Shown piece after piece: positions 18,421-26,212 of a stretch of DNA of 64,000 nt. The notes under the pieces were generated by a model that did not search any database, was not told the origin of the DNA, and saw only the letters and a list, made by a program, of their open reading frames with translations. Source of the stretch: Actinophytocola sp963825445. GTDB lineage: Bacteria > Actinomycetota > Actinomycetes > Mycobacteriales > Pseudonocardiaceae. Every line of letters starts with the position of its first letter. Position 1 is the first letter of the stretch. The DNA lies in contig CAWGTM010000011.1 of NCBI GenBank assembly GCA_963825445.1, positions 124,001 to 188,000 of the forward strand, written 5' to 3'. The position numbers were made by a program, and so were the translations under genes.

Positions 18421-18602
18421 CTACGAGTGGCGAGGTTGGCGATCTCCGCACATCGCCGACCTCGGAAGCGTCGCACAACATCTGGTCCATCGGGCATGAC
18501 TTCGTCATTTCCGATGGAGTTCCTCCCTGCGGTGGAAACCCTGCTTCGGGCCCTGCCCGAATTCCACCGGGAACTGCGAATCAGACAAGGAGCTTCGACA
18601 AT
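18417..18602 (+). promoter_or_regulatory. Structured 5' leader with three hairpins
   Basis: Between the predicted transcription start (about 18417) and the LPMO ATG lie three consecutive stem-loops: 18431-18464 (13 bp stem, one G-U), 18486-18518 (8 bp outer plus 5 bp inner stem around an internal loop) and 18530-18569 (8 bp outer stem CGGTGGAA/TTCCACCG enclosing a 7 bp hairpin 18545-18561). AAGGAG at 18587-18592 remains unpaired. The order looks like a regulatory or stabilising leader; no riboswitch class is recognised. Confidence 0.55.
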
Positions 18603-19121
18603 ATGAACAAAGCCAAACGGCGATTCTGGGCCATGGCGGCCGGCATTCTCATCGCCCCGTTGATCATGGTGGTGGCCCCGGGGTCAGCCTCAGCACACGG
18701 CTACATCAACTCCCCCGCCAGCCGTCAGGCGCAGTGCGCACAGAACATCGTGTCCTGCGGTGACATCAAGTGGGAGCCACAGAGCGTCGAAGGCCCCAAG
18801 GGTCTGCGCAACTGTCACGGCAACGTCGGCCGGTTCTCCGAACTGAGCAACGACAGCAAGGGTTGGCGCGTCGCGTCGGTCGGCCGCACGGTCACGTTCA
18901 ACTGGACGTTCACCGCCCGGCACCGCACGGCGAGCTACGAGTACTACGTGGGCAACACCCGGATCGCGTACTTCGACGGCGGCAACGTCCAGCCGCCGGC
19001 CACGGTCCAGCACACGGTGAACATGGGCTCGTTCACGGGCCGCCAGAAGGTGTTGGCAATCTGGAACATCGGCGACACCCCGATGGCGTTCTATTCCTGT
19101 GTCGACCTGCAAGTGAGCTGA
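18603..19121 (+). CDS. AA10 lytic polysaccharide monooxygenase (chitin-type)
   Basis: 172-residue copper enzyme for oxidative cleavage of crystalline chitin or cellulose, secreted. Signal peptide 1-31 ends S-A-S-A, leaving His32 (H-G-Y-I-N-S-P-A-S-R) as the obligatory N-terminal copper ligand of the histidine brace; the second ligand is in N-C-H-G-N-V, and the axial Phe is in A-F-Y-S-C-V-D-L. Four cysteines can make two disulfides. There is no carbohydrate-binding module, so this is a minimal catalytic unit. Preceded by a DasR-type operator and a long leader, followed by a strong terminator: a single-gene unit. Confidence 0.93.
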   Translation: MNKAKRRFWAMAAGILIAPLIMVVAPGSASAHGYINSPASRQAQCAQNIVSCGDIKWEPQSVEGPKGLRNCHGNVGRFSELSNDSKGWRVASVGRTVTFNWTFTARHRTASYEYYVGNTRIAYFDGGNVQPPATVQHTVNMGSFTGRQKVLAIWNIGDTPMAFYSCVDLQVS

Positions 19122-19123
19122 AC

Positions 19124-19159
19124 ATAAAAGGGGCCCGCGGCGACGCGGGCCCCTTTTAT
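19124..19159. terminator. Bidirectional terminator between LPMO and GDPD genes
   Basis: A perfect 16 bp stem, ATAAAAGGGGCCCGCG on the left arm, with a GCGA tetraloop and A/T tracts on both sides, so it is an intrinsic terminator in both directions. It sits exactly between two convergent genes and touches the stop of the GDPD gene. Confidence 0.9.
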
Positions 19160-21195
19160 CATCGCAGTCCTGCCCGTTTCGCCACCGTAATCAACAACGC
19201 CGGGTCGTCGGAAATCAGTCCGTCGACTCCGAGCGCTATCACGCGGTCCATGGTGGCGGCGTCGTTCACCGTGTACGGCACCACCTTCAGCCGATCCCGG
19301 TCCTGCAGCGTCGCCACGCGCGGGCCGTGGAAGTAGCTGGGATCGGTGCGCAGGTACCAGTCCGGGTGGGCGAACGCCTGCTGCGACGGGTCGTGCACCT
19401 GCCAGTTGGCCGACACGGTCGACGCACCGCTCTGCCTGGTCAGCGCCCCGAGGTCGCGAGTGCGCCACCAGTCGAGCCCGCCGGTCCACGGGCTCTTCAC
19501 CGACGGGTCGCCGTAGACCGCCTGCAGCGAGCACTCGTCGGCCAGCGACGCGCACTCGGCCGGCCCGTACTGCCACACGAGCGCCACCGTCTCGATCCGC
19601 CGGTCGAGCTGGCGGGCGTAGCGGATGGTGCGCCAGTCGAACGACTGGATGGTGGTCCGGTCGGTGAACCGGGCCTTCTTCACGGCGTCCACCAGCTTGC
19701 GCGTGAACACCCGGTAGTCCTCGGTGTCCCGCACCAGCGGGCTGATCTTCGTCTCGATGTTCAGCCGGATGTCCCGCCGGTCGCTCGCGGACACCAGGTC
19801 GAACACCTCGGCGAGCGTGGGAATCCGCTCTCCCGGCGCCGGCTGCTGGTTCGGCAGCTCGGGCAACGTCTTCGAACCGCAGTCGATGGTCCTGAGCTGG
19901 CCCAACGTCAGGTCGTGCACCCGCTTGCCGACGTACGGGAACTCCGGGTCACCGGGCGTGAGCGGCGCCGTGTCGACGCAGTGCGAGCCGTTGACCGTGC
20001 GGTCGTGCGTGACCACCAGGTGGCCGTCCTGCGTGACGCCCGTGTCCAGTTCCAACGTCGACACGTCCGGCTTGGAGAGCGCGTTCCCGAACGCCGCCAG
20101 GGTGTTCTCCGGTAGCTCGGCCCTTCCGCCACGGTGGGCCTGGATGTCGAACGGTGAGGCGTAGCGCTTCGGCAGTCGGAAACCGCTCTCCGAAGCCACC
20201 TGGCGCAGCCGGTCGGGGTAGTCGCTGATGATGCCGTCGACGCCGTCGGCCACCAGCTTGCGCATGGTGGGCAGGTCGTTGATGGTCCACGGCACGACCT
20301 TGATGCCGTTGCGGTGCGCGTGACGCACCATCTCCTTCGTCACGTACGGCCGGTAGCCGGGATCCTCCACCGAACCACCCTGCGGGAAACCGTGTACCGG
20401 CGAGAACGTGGTGGCACCGAACGACTTGATGGCCTTGATCGGGTCGCCGCCGAAGTCGTCGATGTCGATCCCGCCGAGCCACGGCGACGCGCCGGGCTGA
20501 CCGGTCTGCAGGAAGTCGTAGTTGGTGAGCGCGACCACCGGCAGCCGCGGCTCCACCTGGCGCATCCGCTTGAGCGCGCCCCAGTCGAAGCTCTGGATGG
20601 TGACCCGGCGCTGGAACCCGGCGGCGCGGATCTCGCGAGCCACCACCTGGACGAACTGCTCACGCGGCGCCGTCTCGTGCGGAGCGCCCGCCTCGACCTT
20701 CGTCTCGATGTTCAACTGCACGTCGTCGGCGCCGTAGCGCTCGACCAGCGCGAACACCTCGGACAGCAGCGGCATGCGCGAGCCGGGCGTGATCTCCTGC
20801 TCCGGCCGGTCGGCGAGCTTGAGCGAACCGCAGTCGAGCGTGCGGACCTGCGCCAGGGTCAGGTCCTTCACGTACTTGCCGACGTACGGGAACTCGGGGT
20901 CGGCGGGGGTGGCGGGTGCCGTGTCGAGGCACTTGGTGGCGGCCACCCGCCGGTCGTGGGTGACCACCGCCTTGACGTCCTCGGTGATCTGGATGTCCAG
21001 CTCCAGCGTGGAAACCCCGACGCGGAGGCCATTGCCGAAGGAGCTGAGCGTGCTTTCCGAGCGGAGGCCGAGACCGCCGCGGTGGGCCTGGATGTCGAAC
21101 GACCTGCCGTGTGCCGCGCTCGCCGGCACGGCGAGACCGGTGATGGCGAGCGTGGCGACCAGTGCGGCGGTCGCGAACCGTAAGTCCCGTCTCAT
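19159..21195 (-). CDS. Secreted protein with two tandem GDPD domains
   Basis: 678-residue extracellular glycerophosphodiester phosphodiesterase. Signal peptide at 1-28 (ends V-P-A-S-A-A). Two full GDPD domains follow, each opening F-D-I-Q-A-H-R-G-G and containing E-L-D-x-x-x-T-x-D and V-V-T-H-D-R, the metal/acid-base residues of the family. The domains (about 30-340 and 350-678) are clearly homologous, implying internal duplication and fusion. It would cleave glycerophosphodiesters or teichoic-acid-type polymers to glycerol 3-phosphate and alcohols. ATG at 21195 begins the signal peptide; the open frame upstream to 21807 is spurious. Confidence 0.88.
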   Translation of the reverse strand: MRRDLRFATAALVATLAITGLAVPASAAHGRSFDIQAHRGGLGLRSESTLSSFGNGLRVGVSTLELDIQITEDVKAVVTHDRRVAATKCLDTAPATPADPEFPYVGKYVKDLTLAQVRTLDCGSLKLADRPEQEITPGSRMPLLSEVFALVERYGADDVQLNIETKVEAGAPHETAPREQFVQVVAREIRAAGFQRRVTIQSFDWGALKRMRQVEPRLPVVALTNYDFLQTGQPGASPWLGGIDIDDFGGDPIKAIKSFGATTFSPVHGFPQGGSVEDPGYRPYVTKEMVRHAHRNGIKVVPWTINDLPTMRKLVADGVDGIISDYPDRLRQVASESGFRLPKRYASPFDIQAHRGGRAELPENTLAAFGNALSKPDVSTLELDTGVTQDGHLVVTHDRTVNGSHCVDTAPLTPGDPEFPYVGKRVHDLTLGQLRTIDCGSKTLPELPNQQPAPGERIPTLAEVFDLVSASDRRDIRLNIETKISPLVRDTEDYRVFTRKLVDAVKKARFTDRTTIQSFDWRTIRYARQLDRRIETVALVWQYGPAECASLADECSLQAVYGDPSVKSPWTGGLDWWRTRDLGALTRQSGASTVSANWQVHDPSQQAFAHPDWYLRTDPSYFHGPRVATLQDRDRLKVVPYTVNDAATMDRVIALGVDGLISDDPALLITVAKRAGLR

Positions 21196-21255
21196 GGGGC
21201 GCATCCTCTGCGGGTTGGTTTGCGCTGGGATGAACAGAACGTGTACCACGTCTGT

Positions 21256-21892
21256 ATGGCATACCAGCGGTACGTCGCGGTCGGCGACAGTTGCGCCGAA
21301 GGTCTCGACGATCCGTACCCGGATGGCAGCGGCTACCGCGGTTAGGCCGACCTGCCGGCCGAACGGCTGGCGGTGCCCGGCTTCCGGTACGCGAACCTCG
21401 CGGTGCGCGGCCGGCGGCTCGACCAGATCCTGGCAGAGCAGGTGCCGACGGCGCTCGACCTGCGCCCCGACCTGGTGACGCTGTTCGGCGGCGGCAACGA
21501 CGTGCTGCAGGGCCGCGGGGAGGCGCACGCGGTCGCATCCGCACTGGACGAGGCGGTTGGCGCACTGACGAAGGTCGCGGACACGGTCGTGATGTTCACG
21601 CTCACCGACATCACCGGCATGCTGCCCGGCCTGGGCAGGCTGCGCCCCCGCGTGGCGCTGCTGAACCGGATGATCGCCGAGACGGCGGAGCGCCACGGCG
21701 CGCTGCTGGTCGACCTGCGTGACGACCCGGCGGCGCGCGACCCGCGTTACTTCGGCGCCAACCGGCTGCACCTGGGCGAGCTGGGACACCGACGGGTCGC
21801 CGCGCACCTGCTCGGCCTCCTGGGCGTGGCCCCGGACCCCACCTGGCTCGCGCCGCTCCCGCCCGGCGGACGCGAGCAGTGTGGACTGACAA
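21256..21892 (+). pseudogene. SGNH/GDSL hydrolase with internal stop and lost 3' end
   Basis: Encodes MAYQRYVAVGDSCAEG (GDS nucleophile at residue 11), then D-P-Y-P-D-G-S-G-Y-R-G, a TAG at 21343-21345, and then continues in the same frame with A-D-L-P-A-E-R-L-A, G-G-G-N-D-V-L (block III) and H-L-G-E-L-G-H (block V). Relatives normally have Trp at the stop position, so TGG to TAG is the simplest change. The usual C-terminal extension after P-L-P-P is also missing: the frame runs into a palindromic repeat at 21895. A GTG at 21373 could restart translation but would lack the GDS motif. Most likely dead. Confidence 0.75.
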
Positions 21893-21894
21893 GC

Positions 21895-21981
21895 ACACGC
21901 GAGTCTCCCTCGCGAGACATCCGAGTTGGCGGTTCACGAACCGCCAACTCGCGTGTCGGGGGAGGGCGACTCGCGGGGTGT
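21895..21981. repeat. Long imperfect palindrome with 14 bp core hairpin
   Basis: The core CGAGTTGGCGGTTC (21922-21935) and its exact complement (21938-21951) are separated by two bases. The flanks (ACACGCGAGTC... and ...GACTCGCGGGGTGT) continue the symmetry imperfectly over about 87 bases. It lies between convergent gene ends and replaces the expected 3' end of the SGNH gene. Its words (GCGAGTNNGCGGTTC) resemble the repeats at 16.7 and 40.2 kb. Confidence 0.75.
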
Positions 21982-21986
21982 CGGGA

Positions 21987-22265
21987 TCAGAGCGTGAGCA
22001 CGCTGTCGTCGCCGAACTGGCGCACGTCCGGGTGTTCGGTCTCGTTGGCCCAGTGGCCGCCCTCCGCGAGGTAGCGGAACCGCACGTCCGTGCCGGGTGG
22101 CACGGTGACGGCGACGCTGCGCGTGCCGTTGCTGCGTGGGCGCAACTCGTGGACGCCGGGGCGCCAGTCGTTGAAGTCACCGACGACGCTGACCCGGCGC
22201 GTGTCGCGCGGCATGACAAAGGTGACCCGGACATGGCCGGTCCGGTCACGGTCGATCCGAAGCAT
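21987..22265 (-). CDS. Small CBM48/AMPK1-like glycogen-binding domain protein
   Basis: 92 residues consisting of one isoamylase N-terminal / AMPK-beta glycogen-binding fold: V-R-V-T-F-V-M-P, V-S-V-V-G-D-F-N-D-W and the final F-R-Y-L-A-E-G-G-H-W-A-N-E are characteristic (W after D-F-N-D is the sugar-stacking residue). Such stand-alone domains in actinomycetes are of unknown role, perhaps binding glycogen or trehalose-branched glucans. ATG at 22265. Divergent from the LLM gene, 52 bases apart. Confidence 0.8.
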   Translation of the reverse strand: MLRIDRDRTGHVRVTFVMPRDTRRVSVVGDFNDWRPGVHELRPRSNGTRSVAVTVPPGTDVRFRYLAEGGHWANETEHPDVRQFGDDSVLTL

Positions 22266-22317
22266 GCGCACAGGATGTCCGATGTGGATCGATTCCGCGA
22301 TTCGGCAGAATGGCGGC

Positions 22318-23217
22318 ATGGACCTTCGCATCATGACCGAACCGCAGCAGGGCGCCTCCTACGACACGCAGCTCCGAGTGGCCAGGGCGGCTGAGGACCT
22401 CGGCTACAGCGCGTTCTTCCGGTCCGACCACTACCTGACCATGAGCGGCGACGGCCTGCCCGGCCCGACCGACGCGTGGGTGACGCTCGGCGGGCTGGCG
22501 CGCGAGACGTCCACCATCCGGCTGGGCACCATGGTCACGGCCGGCACGTTCCGGCTGCCCGGGGTGCTGGCCATCCAGGTGGCGCAGGTGGACCAGATGT
22601 CGGGCGGACGCGTCGAGCTGGGCCTGGGCGCCGGTTGGTTCGAGGCGGAGCACAAGGCGTACGGCATCCCGTTCCCCGACAAGCGGCACGCGCGCCTGGC
22701 CGAGCAGCTGGAGATCGTCACGGGCCTGTGGAACACGCCCGTCGGTGGCACGTACACCTACGAGGGCTCGCACTACCAGCTGACCGACTCCCCCGCGCTG
22801 CCGAAGCCGGTGCAGTCCCCGGTGCCGGTGATCGTGGGCGGCATGGGTCCGAAGCGCACACCCCGCCTGGCCGCGAAGTACGCGCAGGAGTTCAACGCCC
22901 CGTTCGCGTCGATCGAGGACACGGCCGCGCAGTTCGCCAGGGTCCGCGCGGAGTCGGAGTCGCTGGTGCTGTCCTCGGCGGTGGCCGCGTGCGTGGGTAA
23001 GGACGACGCGGAGGTGGCCCGCCGCGCGGCAGCCATCGGCCGCGAGGTCGACGAACTGAAGGCCAACGGCGCGGCCGGCACGCCCGCCGAGGTGGTCGAC
23101 AAGCTGGGCCGCTACGCCGAGATCGGCGCCACCAGGATCTACCTGCAGATCCTGGACCTCGACGACCTGGACCACCTGGAGCTGATCGCCTCGGAGGTGC
23201 GCCCTCAGCTGGGCTGA
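22318..23217 (+). CDS. F420-dependent LLM-class oxidoreductase
   Basis: 299-residue TIM-barrel enzyme of the luciferase-like superfamily: MDLRIMTEPQQGASYD, F-F-R-S-D-H-Y, V-E-L-G-L-G-A-G-W-F-E-A-E-H and V-I-V-G-G-M-G-P-K-R are diagnostic for the F420-dependent TIGR03560-like group. Reduced F420 would be the cofactor; the substrate is unknown. ATG at 22318 matches the usual N-terminus. Second F420-type enzyme in this window. Confidence 0.85.
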   Translation: MDLRIMTEPQQGASYDTQLRVARAAEDLGYSAFFRSDHYLTMSGDGLPGPTDAWVTLGGLARETSTIRLGTMVTAGTFRLPGVLAIQVAQVDQMSGGRVELGLGAGWFEAEHKAYGIPFPDKRHARLAEQLEIVTGLWNTPVGGTYTYEGSHYQLTDSPALPKPVQSPVPVIVGGMGPKRTPRLAAKYAQEFNAPFASIEDTAAQFARVRAESESLVLSSAVAACVGKDDAEVARRAAAIGREVDELKANGAAGTPAEVVDKLGRYAEIGATRIYLQILDLDDLDHLELIASEVRPQLG

Positions 23218-23281
23218 CCGTGCCCGATGGCTTGCGCGATGACTTCTGTCCGCCGGGGTGGCCGAATCCTACGTTCGAGGC

Positions 23282-23500
23282 ATGAACCTCACGAACGTCG
23301 ACATCACCGACGCGAACGGCACCAACGTTCTGGACGGCGGCACTGGCTATGCGGACCCGAACGGAAGCGTTCGGGCCACCGGCCAGGTGAACAACGGCGG
23401 CCCCCGGACCGGTCAGGCCTACACCATCAACGCCGCCGAAGGGACCTACAACCTGACGTGCGGCAACGCCCCGATCGGTGGCAGCTACTTCTTCAGTTAG
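23282..23500 (+). CDS. Hypothetical 72-residue protein
   Basis: Small Gly/Asn/Thr-rich protein with no membrane segment and one Cys near the C-terminus; it looks beta-rich. No family recognised. ATG at 23282 is used since the upstream frame start at 23258 lies in apparent leader sequence. Its last eight bases overlap the end of the convergent kinase gene. Could be a structural or secreted-by-other-means peptide; coding status rests mainly on length and composition. Confidence 0.45.
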   Translation: MNLTNVDITDANGTNVLDGGTGYADPNGSVRATGQVNNGGPRTGQAYTINAAEGTYNLTCGNAPIGGSYFFS

Positions 23501-24710
23501 CGGCTGGCAGTTCCACGGTCACGATGGCGCCATCGTCGGGAGAGGCGTTCGCCAGGGTGAGGGTCGCGCCCAGGACTTTGGCCTGCGCCAGGGCGATGGT
23601 GAGGCCCAGGCCGTGGCCGCCGCCTCGATCGGTGCTCGCCGTGCGGAAGCGGCTCGGGCCCTCGGCCAGCAGATCTTCCGGGAAGCCTGGGCCGTGGTCG
23701 CGGATGCGGATCATCCGGCCGTCCACCTCGACGGTGACCGGGGGTGCGCCGTGGCGGGTGGCGTTCTGCAGCAGGTTGGTCAGGACGCGTTCCAGGCGCC
23801 GGGGATCGGTGCGGACGGGTTCCTCCGCCAGTACGGAAACCGCAGCGGTGCCGGCGCGGCGGCGGACGAAATCCGCGAGCGACAGTTCCACCGGGTCCGC
23901 TCGTTCTGTGGCCGTGTCCAGGCGCGCGACCTCCAGGATGTCCTCCACCAGCGCGCGCAGGACGCCCACCCGGTCGCGCACCAGTTCGGCCGGGCGCGAT
24001 GGCGGCAGCAGTTCGGCCGCCGTGACCAGGCCTGTCACGGGCGTGCGTAGCTCGTGGGCGATGTCGGCCGTCACGCGTTGTTCGGCCACCAGGCGGGCGC
24101 GGAGGGCCGCGGCCATCGCGTCCACCGCCTCCGCCAGTTCCGTGGTCTCGTCGTGCGGACGAGCGCCGATGGTCGAAGTCACGCTGGACGTCGCGTCACC
24201 CTCGGCCACCGACCGGGCGGCCACCGCTGCGCGCCGGAGTCGGCGGGACAGGCGGCCGCCCAGCACGACGCCCAGCGCCGAGCCCAGGATCAGCACCGCC
24301 GTCGAACCGATGATCAGGACCTGGTCCAGCTGCCGCAGCGCGCCGTCGCGGTCGGCGTAGGAGCTGCGCAGCGACAGGACCCGCCCGTCCGTTTCGGCGG
24401 CCGCCCAGATCCACGCGCCCGACTCGTCGCGTTCCAGGAACGTCGCCCGCCGGCCGCCGCGGACCGCCTCCCGCAGTTCCGACGGGATGGCCTGGTCGTC
24501 GAGTCTGCTGCCGAGAGCGGCGCGCCCGGTCAGGCCGTAGTCGCGCACCACCAACTGGATCCGCTCGTCCTGCACCTGCCGCGCGTCGGCCAGCTGCACG
24601 CGGCTGAACTCCGTACGCACCAACAGACTCAGCGCCACCGCCACCAGCGCGCTGACCACGGCGATCACGGCGGAGAGTCGCCAGCGCAGGGTCTGGGGGT
24701 AGAGCCTCAC
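23493..24710 (-). CDS. Sensor histidine kinase (CseC-like)
   Basis: 405-residue HisKA-type kinase: two membrane helices (about 8-28 and 140-162) around an extracytoplasmic sensor of about 110 residues, a HAMP linker, H-box A-D-I-A-H-E-L-R-T-P, N-box N-L-L-Q-N-A-T-R-H-G, and G boxes R-D-H-G-P-G-F and G-G-G-H-G-L-G-L. GTG start at 24710 overlaps the regulator stop (GTGA). Third gene of a lipoprotein-regulator-kinase operon, the gene order of Streptomyces cseA-cseB-cseC; no sigma-E gene is adjacent, so equivalence is only suggested. Confidence 0.9.
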   Translation of the reverse strand: MRLYPQTLRWRLSAVIAVVSALVAVALSLLVRTEFSRVQLADARQVQDERIQLVVRDYGLTGRAALGSRLDDQAIPSELREAVRGGRRATFLERDESGAWIWAAAETDGRVLSLRSSYADRDGALRQLDQVLIIGSTAVLILGSALGVVLGGRLSRRLRRAAVAARSVAEGDATSSVTSTIGARPHDETTELAEAVDAMAAALRARLVAEQRVTADIAHELRTPVTGLVTAAELLPPSRPAELVRDRVGVLRALVEDILEVARLDTATERADPVELSLADFVRRRAGTAAVSVLAEEPVRTDPRRLERVLTNLLQNATRHGAPPVTVEVDGRMIRIRDHGPGFPEDLLAEGPSRFRTASTDRGGGHGLGLTIALAQAKVLGATLTLANASPDDGAIVTVELPAAN

Positions 24711-25372
24711 GGGGTCCTGAGCTTGTAGCCGAAGCCGCGAACGGTCTCGATCAGGTCCTGCCCGATCTTCGTGCGCAGCCGCTGGACGTGCACGTCGACC
24801 ACCCGCGAGTCGCCGCCCCACTGGTAGTCCCACACCTGCTCGAGCAGCACGTCCCTGGTGAGCACGGTGCCCGGCGAGTCCACGAAACACAGCAGCAGCC
24901 GCAGTTCGGTGGGCGTCAGGTCGACCGGCCGGCCGCCGAGCCGGACCTCCAGCGCGTCCCGGTCGACCTCCAGGTCACCGAACACCAGCACCGACCCGGT
25001 CGGCACCGGCACGCGGCCCATCCGTCGCACCACCGCCCGGATCCGCGCGACGAGCACGGTGCTGTCGAACGGCTTGGTCACGTAGTCATCGGCGCCCGCC
25101 TCGAGGCCCAGCACCACGTCGATCGGGTCGGCCCGCGCCGAGAGCATGATCACCGGGGTGTTGCCCTCCTCGCGGATCTGCCGGCACAGGCTCACCCCGT
25201 TCATCCCCGGCAGCATGAGGTCGAGCAGCGCCACGTCCGGGCGTTCCGCGCGGAACTGCGCCAGGCCGGTCAGCCCGTCCTCGGCCACGGACACGGTGAA
25301 CCCGTGCCGTTCCAGCGCGAGCTGGGTCGCCTCCCGGATGACCGCGTCGTCCTCCACGAGCAGCACCCGCAT
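24707..25372 (-). CDS. OmpR-family response regulator (CseB-like)
   Basis: 221 residues: receiver with D8/D9 pocket, phospho-acceptor D51 (A-L-L-D-L-M-L-P) and K in Y-V-T-K-P-F; winged-helix output domain from about residue 125 with V-D-V-H-V-Q-R-L-R-T-K-I. ATG at 25372 overlaps the lipoprotein stop (TGATG) and GTGA overlaps the kinase, so all three are coupled. Probably an envelope stress regulator. Confidence 0.92.
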   Translation of the reverse strand: MRVLLVEDDAVIREATQLALERHGFTVSVAEDGLTGLAQFRAERPDVALLDLMLPGMNGVSLCRQIREEGNTPVIMLSARADPIDVVLGLEAGADDYVTKPFDSTVLVARIRAVVRRMGRVPVPTGSVLVFGDLEVDRDALEVRLGGRPVDLTPTELRLLLCFVDSPGTVLTRDVLLEQVWDYQWGGDSRVVDVHVQRLRTKIGQDLIETVRGFGYKLRTP

Positions 25373-25938
25373 CACCGGGGTACCTCGACCAGCGCGGTGC
25401 CGTCCCACTTGTAGACGGTCAGGTCCTCCGAGGCGAACTGCTCCTCGGTGCCCTCGATCCGGATGCGGCTGAGGATCAGCTGGCCGGGTTCTCCCGTGGT
25501 CACCAGCTCCATCAGGTCGCCCTGCACACCCAGCAGCTGGGTGGGTTCGTCACCCGACAGGTCGTAGACGTACGCCGCGTACCCCGGCCACAGCCCGACC
25601 ACGTTCGGCGCGGAGTACCTCTTCTCCGGGCAGCCGTAGACGGTGACCAGCAGCTCGGCCTCGCCGTCGCCCGTGAGGTCGGTGTACCGGTCGGACACCG
25701 GGTACTCGCCGTACTCGCAAGGCGTGAGCATGGCCTTCGTCTTCGGGTCCAGCAGCGGGTCGCCACGCAGGACGGCCACCGGATCGGCCGACTTCGGTGT
25801 GCCACTGGGCAGCGGCTGGGTGGACGGCGGCGGCTCCACCTGGCTGGCCCGGCCCTCGACCTCCACGCCGCCTTCGGTAGCGCAGCTGGTCAGCACGAGG
25901 CAGCAGCACACCGCTACCAGTGCTCGCCGCATCCACAC
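25372..25938 (-). CDS. Lipoprotein, first gene of a CseABC-like operon
   Basis: 188-residue lipoprotein with signal and lipobox L-T-S-C (Cys near residue 19), then a Pro/Ser-rich linker and a folded domain with Y-T-D-L-T-G-D-G-E-A-E-L-L-V, reminiscent of FG-GAP/VCBS Ca-binding loops. In Streptomyces, CseA is a lipoprotein that dampens the CseC kinase; position suggests the same here. ATG at 25938 or the third-codon ATG at 25932. Confidence 0.75.
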   Translation of the reverse strand: MWMRRALVAVCCCLVLTSCATEGGVEVEGRASQVEPPPSTQPLPSGTPKSADPVAVLRGDPLLDPKTKAMLTPCEYGEYPVSDRYTDLTGDGEAELLVTVYGCPEKRYSAPNVVGLWPGYAAYVYDLSGDEPTQLLGVQGDLMELVTTGEPGQLILSRIRIEGTEEQFASEDLTVYKWDGTALVEVPR

Positions 25939-26094
25939 ACCTCCAGCAGATCACGTCCCCGAGGACTCGGCCACTCGCTGTTACGTGGCCGGGGTCAGGT
26001 TGCCGGACGGCTGTTACACGACCGTCGGTAGGTGTCCCGAATCCGCCCATACCGTCGCGGAGGGACCAGTGATCACGACCAGGGGGACCGCGAG

Positions 26095-26187
26095 ATGGCC
26101 GAGTGGCGCTACGTGGTCGTCGCCGTGCTCGCGGTCGTCCTGCCGCTGACCGGGCTCCTGGTGCTGATCTTCAGCGGTCGCGGCTGA
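26095..26187 (+). CDS. 30-residue single-pass membrane peptide
   Basis: ATG at 26095 after AGGGGGA encodes M-A-E-W-R-Y then about 19 hydrophobic residues (V-V-V-A-V-L-A-V-V-L-P-L-T-G-L-L-V-L-I-F) and S-G-R-G, then TGA. A clean membrane helix with polar ends and its own ribosome site supports a real small protein. It ends 25 bases before the LCP gene and may be co-transcribed with it. Confidence 0.5.
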   Translation: MAEWRYVVVAVLAVVLPLTGLLVLIFSGRG

Positions 26188-26212
26188 GGGATTTCATGAA
26201 ATGAGGGGGACC

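Noticed and set aside
21343..21345. TAG read-through (recoding) in the SGNH hydrolase
   Set aside because: No recoding signal is visible, pyrrolysine is not expected here, and the 3' end is also lost, so decay is simpler.
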